A stretch of 32,039 nt of DNA from Anaerolineae bacterium (GTDB lineage Bacteria; Chloroflexota; Anaerolineae; 4572-78; J111): assembly GCA_023382535.1 (NCBI GenBank), contig JAHDWA010000089.1, positions 1-32,039 of the forward strand. The letters are read 5' to 3'. The notes beneath the pieces were generated by a model. That model did not search any database. It had not been told where the DNA came from and was given only the letters and a program-made list of their open reading frames with translations. The first letter of the stretch is position 1, and every line of letters starts with the position of its first letter. Positions 16,255 through 22,941 of this stretch are shown piece by piece. Position numbers and translations under genes: made by a program.

Positions 16255-16611
16255 TCAACGACTTGATTGGTCCCCACCCCGAAACCACCTGCCGCCTTCC
16301 GCGTTCTCCATGAATTCAAAGACCGCCCCATCTTGGAGAACAAAGACAACCCGCAGCATTTCGGTTGGGTTAAACGGCCCCAGTAAAATTTCAGAGTCGC
16401 CCATTGCTTCTTCAAGATTATCTACCCGAAAAGCAATGTGAGGCAAGTTTCGCACCGGTCCAGTCACCGGGGTATCAGGTTCAAAGCGCAAATATTCAAT
16501 CTTGTAAGGATGCGAGGCCGGGTTCGTGACCCAGACTTTGGTGGCCGGAACATACATTTCTTCGGCTTGTTTTTCGTCGGTGACAACACCCACATGATCG
16601 AACTCACGCAT
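16255..16611 (-). CDS. VOC (glyoxalase/bleomycin-resistance) superfamily protein
   Basis: 118 residues, one VOC unit. Candidate metal ligands are H6 (FDHVGVV), a Glu in YKIEYLRFE (39 or 44), H58 (LPHIAFRV) and E99 (AVFEFME), the pattern of metal-dependent isomerases and lyases of the superfamily. It could be an epimerase or isomerase of a sugar or acid intermediate. The start ATG has AAGGAG 8 bases upstream. It comes directly after the ABC permease genes in transcription order, separated by a 140-base gap filled by an inverted repeat. The specific reaction is not recognisable. Confidence 0.82.
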   Translation of the reverse strand: MREFDHVGVVTDEKQAEEMYVPATKVWVTNPASHPYKIEYLRFEPDTPVTGPVRNLPHIAFRVDNLEEAMGDSEILLGPFNPTEMLRVVFVLQDGAVFEFMENAEGGRWFRGGDQSSR

Positions 16612-16636
16612 GCGAATAACTCCTTAGCTTTCCACC

Positions 16637-16742
16637 GTGTCATTCTGAACGGAGCGCAGCGAAGTGAAGAATCTCCAATGACATGGTTTATCATCAACGA
16701 TCTGGGGGATTCTTCGCTTCCGTTGGTCGCTCAGAATGACAC
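16637..16742. repeat. Inverted repeat of the GTGTCATTCTGA family
   Basis: Perfect 12-base terminal arms GTGTCATTCTGA (16637-16648) and TCAGAATGACAC (16731-16742), with further complementary GAAGAATC / GATTCTTC words inside. It is a 106-base fold-back that nearly fills the gap between the permease and VOC genes. It resembles the well-known CATTCTGAGCGAAGCGAAGAATC type of dispersed repeat. Confidence 0.85.
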
Positions 16743-16751
16743 TTGATGTAC

Positions 16752-17651
16752 CTAAACCTTCAACGCGCCTTCGGTCAAGCCCTTCATGTACCAGCGTTGG
16801 GCAATAGCAAAACCGATCAGACCGGGCAGGATAGCCATTATATAAACGGCAGCGATGCGCGGCCAGGCCCACTCGCCAAAACCGCCAAAGGTGGTAGCCA
16901 GCACAACCGGCAGTGTTCGCACCGATTGATCGTTGGTCAGCGTTACGGCCAAAAGGAACTCGCCCCAGGCGCTGACAAAGTTGACGATGACCAGCACGAC
17001 AATACCGTTAACGATCAGGGGCAGCATAATTTCCCACAGAATCCGCCAGGAACTGGCTCCATCAATTTTTGCCGCGTCAACAATTTCGTGAGAAATGGTT
17101 TCAAAGATACTCCGCATAATCAGGATGCTGATGGCCAGGTTTAAAGTCACATAGGGTAGGATCAAGCCGATCAGGGTGTTGATCAGATTGAGCGCATTCT
17201 GGATTTCAAAAATACCGATCAGAGAAACCAGGCGTGTTGGGAAAAAGAGAGTACCTACCAGGAGGCTGACCACCAAAGGCGCGCCCGGCAGCCTGAGGTG
17301 AACCAGGGCATAACCGGCCAGAATGGCACACAGGGTGGTAATAACAACCGTGGCTGAGGTGACGATGATGCTGTTGGTGTAATTGTGCCAAAAGGTGGGG
17401 ATATGCTCGAATACATAACGGTAGTGGGTAAAGTCGAACTGTTCAGGCCATAATTTGCCGGTATAGGCATCAGGCACGGATTTGATAGACATCAAAAATA
17501 CCCAGGCAATGGGCAGTATAATAGTTAGGCAAAAAAAGATGATGATGGCATGTTTCAGAATCGTGCCCAATTGAATCCGGGGCCGCGGGCGGGGCATTGT
17601 GGTTGCGGCTTCATGCACACGAGAAGAGTCAACAGGTTGGGTCAGTTCCAT
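16752..17651 (-). CDS. ABC sugar-type permease, MalG/UgpE-like (CUT1)
   Basis: About 299 residues with six predicted membrane helices and the inner-membrane permease domain. The cytoplasmic EAA loop that docks the ATPase is visible as EIVDAAKIDGASSWRILWEIMLP. It would form a heterodimer with the permease encoded just upstream and take substrate from the lipoprotein encoded before that. The frame extends to 17684, but the ATG at 17649-17651 has AAAGGA 7 bases upstream, whereas the longer frame runs into a G/C-rich repeat, so I choose 17651. No ATP-binding subunit gene lies in the window, so the importer probably uses an ATPase shared with other transporters. Confidence 0.93.
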   Translation of the reverse strand: MELTQPVDSSRVHEAATTMPRPRPRIQLGTILKHAIIIFFCLTIILPIAWVFLMSIKSVPDAYTGKLWPEQFDFTHYRYVFEHIPTFWHNYTNSIIVTSATVVITTLCAILAGYALVHLRLPGAPLVVSLLVGTLFFPTRLVSLIGIFEIQNALNLINTLIGLILPYVTLNLAISILIMRSIFETISHEIVDAAKIDGASSWRILWEIMLPLIVNGIVVLVIVNFVSAWGEFLLAVTLTNDQSVRTLPVVLATTFGGFGEWAWPRIAAVYIMAILPGLIGFAIAQRWYMKGLTEGALKV

Positions 17652-17670
17652 CGCTAATTCCTTTAAAAAC

Positions 17671-17710
17671 ATCCTCTCCCCCAATCCAGGGAGGGGACGG
17701 GGTGAGGGTC
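17671..17710. repeat. G/C-rich CCCTCACCCCGTCCCC-type repeat
   Basis: A CCTCTCCC / GGGAGGGG fold-back that occupies the 58-base gap between the two permease genes and abuts the stop of the upstream one. It belongs to the same broad class as 5780-5820. Confidence 0.6.
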
Positions 17711-18654
17711 TAATCTTGATTGCGGAAAATATAGAACAGGGCGACCACTACAACCAGCATACTAATTGCGCCGAGCCAGCCAATCGCGGCAGCATACCCC
17801 TGCGGCCAATCACCTAACTGGAAACCGAGATGCCACATGTAAACAGTCCAGGTATAGGTCGGCAGGGAGCGATTAAAGCCGCCCATGATCAGAAATTCAT
17901 CAATTACGGCCATGGCGGAGCCAAAACGGAGGACTACCAGGATCAAAAAAATGGGCCGCAAACGAGGTAAAGTCACATGCCAGAACATCTGCCATTCGTT
18001 TGCACCGTCAACCCGCGCCGCTTCGAATAACTCTTTGGGAATGGCGGCCAGTCCGGCCAGGAAGAACATGGTATGGTAGCCCAGTCCCCACCACCATTCC
18101 ATAATAGAAACTGCCGGCAGGGCGAGGGGTGAGTCGCCCACCCATTGGGGGGCGTTGCGAAAATTAAACAGATGGAGGTAGTTGACAAGGATGACATTAA
18201 TTGGGCCGACCTCAAAATCATACAGCCAGCGCCACAAGACAAAGATCATGGGGCCGGGGATAACTGCCGGTATCAGTAAGATCAGCCGGTAGAGCGTGGC
18301 CAGAATCGTGTTCTGTACCCGATCTACCAAAATAGCGACAAAGAGAGGAATAAAGATAACACCGGGCAGGAAAACTGCGGTAAAGATAGCCGCGCGCCAC
18401 AGGCCAACCAAAAAGACTGGGTCGGCTATGGCATCAGAAAAATTCTTCAGTCCGACAAAATTGGCCGGCGCGGGGTTGAGATAACGGTAATCGGTGAAGC
18501 TTATGTAGAAAACCTGGAGCAGTGGATAGAGTTGGTAGCCAAGAAAGAAAATAAGGGCAGGAATAAGATATAGCCAGTTGACGCTATGCTTCAGCTCACG
18601 CCAACGCCAACGGCTGGCTCGAGCTGCACGGGTGGGAAGAGTTGTGCTCGCCAT
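17710..18654 (-). CDS. ABC sugar-type permease, MalF/UgpA-like (CUT1)
   Basis: About 314 residues with a short basic cytoplasmic N-terminus (RAARASRWRWRELKHS) and six predicted membrane helices. The EAA loop ELFEAARVDGANEWQMFWHVTLP is present. It is the partner of the MalG-like permease 58 bases downstream. The frame is open to 18675, but the ATG at 18652-18654 has GAGGAG 4 bases upstream, so the shorter form is preferred. It follows the binding-protein gene by 149 bases, a gap that holds repeats. The permease pair belongs to the CUT1 family, which imports oligosaccharides, glycerol-phosphate derivatives and similar solutes; the true ligand is unknown. Confidence 0.94.
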   Translation of the reverse strand: MASTTLPTRAARASRWRWRELKHSVNWLYLIPALIFFLGYQLYPLLQVFYISFTDYRYLNPAPANFVGLKNFSDAIADPVFLVGLWRAAIFTAVFLPGVIFIPLFVAILVDRVQNTILATLYRLILLIPAVIPGPMIFVLWRWLYDFEVGPINVILVNYLHLFNFRNAPQWVGDSPLALPAVSIMEWWWGLGYHTMFFLAGLAAIPKELFEAARVDGANEWQMFWHVTLPRLRPIFLILVVLRFGSAMAVIDEFLIMGGFNRSLPTYTWTVYMWHLGFQLGDWPQGYAAAIGWLGAISMLVVVVALFYIFRNQD

Positions 18655-18687
18655 CGTGCTCCTCGTAAAATCCAACGGTGGAAGTTG

Positions 18688-18800
18688 AGCAGGGGGGCAG
18701 GGGTGCGGAGGGGTAGAGGTAATAATTCTCCCCTGCGCCCTTGCTCCTCTGCACCCCTGTCTGAATACCCTATCTACCGTCTACTGACTACTGATTACCT
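18688..18800. repeat. Composite repeat: GGGGCAGGGG block plus CAGTAATCAGT-family words
   Basis: From 18690 to 18760 purine-rich GCAGGGG/GGAGGGG words are followed by complementary CTCCCCTGC / GCACCCCTG words, making a fold-back. From about 18778 the words CTACTGACTACTGATTACC follow, of the family seen at 533 and 10112. The two families sit side by side between the binding-protein gene and the first permease gene. Confidence 0.6.
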
Positions 18801-18803
18801 GAC

Positions 18804-20285
18804 TTAACCGGCCTTCTTCACTTCAGCCGCAACAGCATCCTTAGCCGCCTGCATCGCTGCCTTTGGATCTTTTTCCTCACCGGTTAAGTATTTTTCCCAG
18901 AAAGGCTTTCCAAGCTGGAACTGAGATAGGCCAAAGGCATGGTTGGGGATGGCTTTGGCTACTTTTAACTGCTCAAAGACCAGTGGTACCCAGGTCTCTT
19001 TTTGGAGCCAATCCGGGTTCTCCTTTTGCAGCTTCTCATTGACCGAGAGGAAGGGCGGTAACTGCCCCGGCTTGCCGGAGGCGCTGCCGGCGATGGAGTC
19101 TTTCCAGATCTGGTCGTTGAAGGTGAGCGACCGCATATACTCGGCCGCTTTTTCCTTATTCTGGCCCCACTTGAACAAGCAGGCGCCTGTTGTCCAAAAT
19201 ACGGTTGACCCGGCGCCGCCTTTAGCCTTGGGCAGAGCGCCCAGGCGCAGCGCCGACGGGTCGGTCCAGGTGCCGGCCATACGCAGCGGCGCGTTCTGGT
19301 ACTTGATGTAGTAGGCGACCTGCTGGGCGGCAAAAGCCACTTCGTCCGGTGTCTGGTTGACGCCGCCATCGGTCGCGCCGGGCTGCAAGGCATTGGCCGA
19401 GGAGAGGTCAAGCATCTGCTTCATGATTTCCAGAGCCTGGATGGCATTTTCGTTGGTAAAATCATACAGCGGCACGCCGCTCTCATCGCCATCCAGCATG
19501 TAGTAGACGTCGGTGTTGATGCTGTGGGTGATAGGACAGAGCGAGCGCCAGCCGTTTGAGTCGAAAGTGCAGCCATAGCGGGCCGCGCCGGAATCAAGAA
19601 CAGTTTTAGAGTTCGCCAGGTATTCATCCCAATCCGCCGGCGGGGTGTCGGGCAGACCAGCCTTGGTGGTAATTGCTGAATTATAACTCTGCACAATGAT
19701 GTCGAGCAGGAAGGGCCAGGAGTAGAGTTTACCGTCAACCGTACATTCTTCGCGGATCGAAGGGATAATATCGTCCAGTACATCCTTCGGGATGTAATTA
19801 TCCCATGGCTCGATCACGTCGGCTTTGATCAGCGAGGCCATTTCCACAAAGGGGGTCATGCCCACATAGACATCCCAGGTGCTCTGCTTGTTCTTGCCTT
19901 CGGCCACAAAGCGGGCGACATCAAAGCCGGCCACGGGTGCAATTTGGTAATCCACTTCGCCAAAGGCCTGGTTGACTGCCTGGATGCCAGGGTGAAGGTC
20001 ATTGATCCATTGATAGAAGGTCGGGGTCAAGGGCCGCGTGCCGGATGCGGCGGCTTCCTCGGTAGCGGCGGCAGGCGCTGCCGCTTCGGTAGCCGGGGCC
20101 GCTGGTGCTTGAGTGGGGACAGCCGTCGGAGCACCTCCGGCACAGGAGGCCAGGACGCTGACGCCGCCCAAGCCCATGCCCGCCATAATCATATTCTGCA
20201 AAAACTGGCGGCGGCTGATTTCGCCCCGGATGAGCTGAGAGCGCAACAGCTCCTGAATCAGAAACTCCTCGTCTTTGCGTTTCAT
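18804..20285 (-). CDS. Tat-exported lipoprotein, ABC solute-binding protein (carbohydrate type)
   Basis: 493 residues. The N-terminus carries SRRQFL (24-29), a twin-arginine signal, followed by a hydrophobic stretch and a lipobox VLASC with Cys48. An Ala/Pro/Thr/Glu-rich linker to about residue 82 would space the binding domain from the membrane. The rest fits family 1 extracellular binding proteins that feed CUT1 importers. The ATG (20283-20285) has GAGGAGA 7 bases upstream. It is the first gene of the 20-kb minus-strand run, with a strong promoter at 20562-20590 and a roughly 270-nt leader that contains palindromes. The folded Tat export may mean that the ligand or a metal binds early. Ligand unknown. 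Confidence 0.92.
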   Translation of the reverse strand: MKRKDEEFLIQELLRSQLIRGEISRRQFLQNMIMAGMGLGGVSVLASCAGGAPTAVPTQAPAAPATEAAAPAAATEEAAASGTRPLTPTFYQWINDLHPGIQAVNQAFGEVDYQIAPVAGFDVARFVAEGKNKQSTWDVYVGMTPFVEMASLIKADVIEPWDNYIPKDVLDDIIPSIREECTVDGKLYSWPFLLDIIVQSYNSAITTKAGLPDTPPADWDEYLANSKTVLDSGAARYGCTFDSNGWRSLCPITHSINTDVYYMLDGDESGVPLYDFTNENAIQALEIMKQMLDLSSANALQPGATDGGVNQTPDEVAFAAQQVAYYIKYQNAPLRMAGTWTDPSALRLGALPKAKGGAGSTVFWTTGACLFKWGQNKEKAAEYMRSLTFNDQIWKDSIAGSASGKPGQLPPFLSVNEKLQKENPDWLQKETWVPLVFEQLKVAKAIPNHAFGLSQFQLGKPFWEKYLTGEEKDPKAAMQAAKDAVAAEVKKAG

Positions 20286-20555
20286 AGCAATCTCTCCTCT
20301 TTTTACATATTTAGTAAATAAATTTACTTCAACACCCGGAAGATGGGTGTAAAGTTTCCACTTATGAAGAAGAGTTGACCCCGGGGGCGAAGCGCAAACC
20401 TTTAGGAACGGGGATAAAGCTGTCCAAACGTTAACCTCTTTGTCAACTCTTTAACAGCAAGCGAAGCTTTGATAGCAACACCAAATTGGCAAAAACGATG
20501 CCGGAGTTTGGAAGATAAAATGGGAAATGCAGCAGTCGGTAGATGAAGTGAGACG
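20286..20555 (-). other. Long 5' leader of the transporter operon
   Basis: There is no gene in the stretch 20286-20695. The part downstream of the promoter (about 270 nt) is richer in A/T than its surroundings and holds two small inverted repeats near the gene (AGTAAAT/ATTTACT and ACACCC/GGGTGT). I recognise no known riboswitch or T-box core in it. Confidence 0.4.
20313..20328. promoter_or_regulatory. Possible operator AGTAAAT-AA-ATTTACT
   Basis: A perfect 7-base dyad with a 2-base centre lies 28-43 bases before the binding-protein start codon, inside the transcribed leader. Such a place fits a roadblock repressor site or a small mRNA hairpin. No regulator gene is adjacent. Confidence 0.35.
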
Positions 20556-20561
20556 GCTTCC

Positions 20562-20590
20562 ACTATACTGCTAATCCAAGACACTGTCAA
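20562..20590 (-). promoter_or_regulatory. Sigma-70 promoter of the transporter/catabolic run
   Basis: On the minus strand a perfect TTGACA (20590-20585) is followed after exactly 17 bases by TATAGT (20567-20562). Transcription would start near 20555. It is the best promoter match upstream of the binding-protein gene. Confidence 0.6.
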
Positions 20591-20620
20591 ATTATTTTAC
20601 GGATTGCAGCTAAGGATACT

Positions 20621-20639
20621 TTCTTTCTGGAAGAAAGAA
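20621..20639. promoter_or_regulatory. Dyad TTCTTTCT-GGA-AGAAAGAA
   Basis: A perfect 8-base dyad lies about 30 bases upstream of the -35 box of the promoter at 20562-20590, a place typical of activator sites. It also overlaps the -10 region of the second promoter candidate at 20638-20666. Confidence 0.3.
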
Positions 20640-20666
20640 GATACTATAAAAAGAGTATTCTGTCAA
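20638..20666 (-). promoter_or_regulatory. Second promoter candidate upstream of the transporter run
   Basis: A perfect TTGACA (20666-20661) and TATCTT (20643-20638) are 17 bases apart on the minus strand, 76 bases upstream of the first promoter. The -10 match is only 4 of 6. Confidence 0.35.
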
Positions 20667-20695
20667 AACTGCCCGGCCCTATAAAATTTCTATTT

Positions 20696-20877
20696 GAGAG
20701 CGTTCGGAAACCCCGGCGGCAACCTTGCCACCGGCGCTCGTCCGGCGATAAAGTCGCCGGACTACCCCACAGCGCCCGATTAATCGGGCTAAAGCCGGGT
20801 TGACCCGGCGCTGTTCCATAGCCCTGGCATTCATGCCGGGGCGGGCCAGACCAATGAAATAGTTTCCGAACGCTTTC
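20696..20877. mobile_element. 182-base element with terminal inverted repeats and nested hairpins (MITE-like)
   Basis: The ends are 16-base inverted repeats with one mismatch; the perfect 13-base cores are AGCGTTCGGAAAC (20699-20711) and GTTTCCGAACGCT (20862-20874). Inside are several smaller fold-backs: CGGCGATAAAGTCGCCG, GCCCGATTAATCGGGC, GCCGGGTTGACCCGGC, and CCTGGCATTCATGCCGG. No protein is encoded. It sits immediately after the stop codon of the DUF5667-like gene. It may be a non-autonomous mobile element, a multi-stem RNA or a large terminator; copies elsewhere in the genome would decide. Confidence 0.55.
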
Positions 20878-22131
20878 CTATTTATCATCGTCGCTTTTGC
20901 CGCCGCCCCCTTCCCCGCCCGATCTGTCGCTGCCAGAATCGTCATCACCACCCCCGCCGCTCCCGGAGTTATCTCCCCCACCGCTCCCGGAGTTGTCGCT
21001 GCCACTACCGGAGTTGTCGCTGCCGGAGTCGTCACTGCCATTGTCGTTGCCATGGTCGTCGGCATTATCATTGCCGCCATCAGCATTATCGTTGGTGTTA
21101 AGGCCCTCGTTGCTGTTCTCGTTAGTATTGCCGTCATCAGTGCTAACCGTAGGAGGGATGAGCGGAGAAGCCGGCAGCGGAGTGGCCGTGGCCGGAGGCG
21201 GCGGAACGGTGGGCGTGTTTGTCGGCACATCCGTAGGTGTGCTGGTTGGGGTAAAAGTCGGCAGTTGCAGCGTATCGGCCTCGCGGTTCAGACTCCGGGT
21301 GGCCGTAGCCGTCGGGGTAGGCGTAGCAGTGACCGTTGGCGAGGGGGTAGGCGTCACGGTTGAAGTTGGACTGGGCAAAGGCGTCGGCGGACCCGGTTCA
21401 ACCACGGTAACAGCCAGGGCCGACAGCCGGTCAGGCGGCTGGGTCAGTGCTTCCACGTTAACCCGCGCGCCCACCGCCATAACTCCGCTCACCTCTGTCT
21501 GGGGGGTCAACTGAATTTCCAGGCCGGCCACGGTCAGCGAGGAGCCAGTAACCGAATCGAGCCGGCCGGAAAAGCTAACGGCAGCCACCTGATTCTGTTC
21601 CAGCAGCAATTTTGCTTCCGTCTGGCGCTGTTGGTTGAAATTCTCTAGCAACTGGCTGCGCCGGTCCGGGTTAAGGGTCAGGTTCAGGCGGAGGGTCTCA
21701 CCGGCTCGTTTGAGCGCATACAAAGGCTGTCCCGGTAAACTGCGGTGAGCCAGCACGGTTAGCGTGCCGCCCAGCAAAACGACGATGAATAAAGCTGAAA
21801 CCAATCCCGCTGCCAGCCGGGGCAGCCAGCCGCCACCGAGCAGACTCCCCAGAAAGATTGACCGGTTGGATTGGGCGGGAGGCGGCGAATTCGCCGCCAA
21901 CTTTTGACCATAGGCCAACATTCGCTGCAAGCTGGCCTCAGGCGAAGGGACACGGATGGCCGGGCGCAATTCTTTAACTTCTGCCGCCACTTCCAAAAGC
22001 GGGCGCAACCAGTCGGCATCATCCCCGGCGCCGGCCAAAATATCGGCGACAGGGATACCGGCGGCCAGCATGGCCAGGGCGTCTTCCAGTTGGTCCTCCG
22101 GGGAGGGGGTAAATTGATCCTGCATCATCAT
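20878..22131 (-). CDS. DUF5667-like membrane protein, likely anti-sigma partner, with Asn/Asp/Ser/Gly-rich tail
   Basis: 417 residues. An N-terminal soluble part (1-100) is followed by a single membrane helix (about 104-127, LAAGLVSALFIVVLLGGTLTVLA). Next comes a segment with LPGQPLYALKRAGETLRL that is typical of DUF5667-type proteins, then a Pro/Thr-rich linker (about 250-330). The last 85 residues are built from Asn, Asp, Ser and Gly. Its ATG overlaps the stop of the ECF sigma gene by four bases, so it is probably the anti-sigma or sensor partner, with the tail outside the cell (inference). The tail shares exact DNA with the lipoprotein gene at 24625-25770. The ZAS zinc motif HxxxCxxC of classic anti-sigma factors is absent. 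Confidence 0.8.
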   Translation of the reverse strand: MMMQDQFTPSPEDQLEDALAMLAAGIPVADILAGAGDDADWLRPLLEVAAEVKELRPAIRVPSPEASLQRMLAYGQKLAANSPPPAQSNRSIFLGSLLGGGWLPRLAAGLVSALFIVVLLGGTLTVLAHRSLPGQPLYALKRAGETLRLNLTLNPDRRSQLLENFNQQRQTEAKLLLEQNQVAAVSFSGRLDSVTGSSLTVAGLEIQLTPQTEVSGVMAVGARVNVEALTQPPDRLSALAVTVVEPGPPTPLPSPTSTVTPTPSPTVTATPTPTATATRSLNREADTLQLPTFTPTSTPTDVPTNTPTVPPPPATATPLPASPLIPPTVSTDDGNTNENSNEGLNTNDNADGGNDNADDHGNDNGSDDSGSDNSGSGSDNSGSGGGDNSGSGGGGDDDSGSDRSGGEGGGGKSDDDK

Positions 22132-22691
22132 TCTTCGCTCAACGCGCCTTCTAATGAAAAATCCTGCATCAGTTCGGCCAGAGCACGTAACGCGCGATAT
22201 TGCAGCGCTTTGACCGCGCCGGGGGTTTTATTGATGGCCCTGGCTACTCCCTGAATATCAATACCTTCCATAAAGCGTAACAGAATTACGTCGCGCTGCT
22301 CCTCGCTTAGCTGTTGAATAGCCTGCTCCAACAGCCGTTTCCGTTCATTCAATCCCGCTTGATGGGCCGGACCTGTCTCCGAAGCCGCGGCCAAACCCTC
22401 GCTCAGTTCCACTTCCGACATCCGTTCTTTCTGGCGATAATGGTCGGCCACGACGTGACGGGCAATGCCCATAATCCAGCCCTGGGGTGAATCTTGCCAG
22501 GCCTGGCCTCGCTTTAAACCTTGCAGGACTCTCACAAAAACCTCGCCGGAGAGATCTTCCACGGTGTACGGATCGCCGACTTTGAACTGGATGTAGCGCG
22601 CTACAGGTTCATAAAAGCGTTGGTGCAGCACGTGCAAGGCAGCCGGGTCGAGTTGTTTCGCCTGGGCTAGCAACTGTTGATCGTTCATCAT
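22128..22691 (-). CDS. ECF-type RNA polymerase sigma factor
   Basis: 187 residues. Region 2 is visible at about 20-90 (ARYIQFKVGDPYTVEDLSGEVFVRVLQ, with the DLSGEVFVR core of region 2.2) and region 4 at about 125-180 (LSEEQRDVILLRFMEG and a helix-turn-helix GVARAINKTPGAVKALQYRALRAL). It directs RNA polymerase to alternative promoters, probably for envelope or surface functions. The gene overlaps the membrane partner gene by four bases. Its upstream region (22692-22941) is shared with the divergent glycosyltransferase gene, which has an ECF-like promoter motif. The ribosome site is weak. Confidence 0.95.
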   Translation of the reverse strand: MMNDQQLLAQAKQLDPAALHVLHQRFYEPVARYIQFKVGDPYTVEDLSGEVFVRVLQGLKRGQAWQDSPQGWIMGIARHVVADHYRQKERMSEVELSEGLAAASETGPAHQAGLNERKRLLEQAIQQLSEEQRDVILLRFMEGIDIQGVARAINKTPGAVKALQYRALRALAELMQDFSLEGALSEE

Positions 22692-22759
22692 TATTCGTTA
22701 CTTTAACATGTCGGGGTTTTTGGGAAAAAGGCTCGCACCAAACCTTAAAATTTTCATTG

Positions 22760-22811
22760 ACCCCCCCTCCCCTGTCCTCCCCCTACGAGGGGGAGGGTTA
22801 GGGTGGGGGTG
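22760..22811. repeat. G/C-rich inverted repeat
   Basis: Within a run of C-rich and then G-rich words, CCTCCCCCT (22776-22784) and AGGGGGAGG (22788-22796) are perfect arms with a triloop. It lies between the divergent sigma factor and glycosyltransferase genes and is related to the repeats at 5780 and 7371. Confidence 0.7.
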
Positions 22812-22866
22812 GCGGTCATCGCTGCAAGAGATTTCAAAAATTTAAGACGAATTAAAGAACTCTGCG

Positions 22867-22890
22867 TAACTTTTGGCAAATTTCTGCGAC
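22867..22890 (+). promoter_or_regulatory. Possible ECF-sigma promoter of the glycosyltransferase gene
   Basis: GTAACTT with TAAC at 22867-22870 is followed after 16 bases by CGAC (22887-22890), the AAC-N16-CGNC layout of many ECF promoters. The start codon is about 45 bases after the expected start of transcription. A single match of this length can occur by chance. Confidence 0.35.
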
Positions 22891-22941
22891 AGTATAGGCG
22901 TTCAACAGTTCTAACTAATTTTTGTCCGGAGAAGGAGTGCT

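Noticed and set aside
20286..20555. A known riboswitch or T-box in the leader of the transporter run
   Set aside because: I could find no conserved core of any riboswitch class that I know; only simple dyads are visible.
20679..21230. Minus-strand open frame of 183 codons over the tail of the DUF5667-like gene and the terminal-inverted-repeat element
   Set aside because: The protein is Thr/Ala/Met-rich without any fold and runs through the repeat element; it is a frame shadow of the tail.
20897..21514. Plus-strand open frame of 205 codons rich in Pro, Ser and Leu
   Set aside because: It is the antisense of the low-complexity tail and linker of the DUF5667-like gene, which is coupled to the sigma gene by an ATGA overlap.
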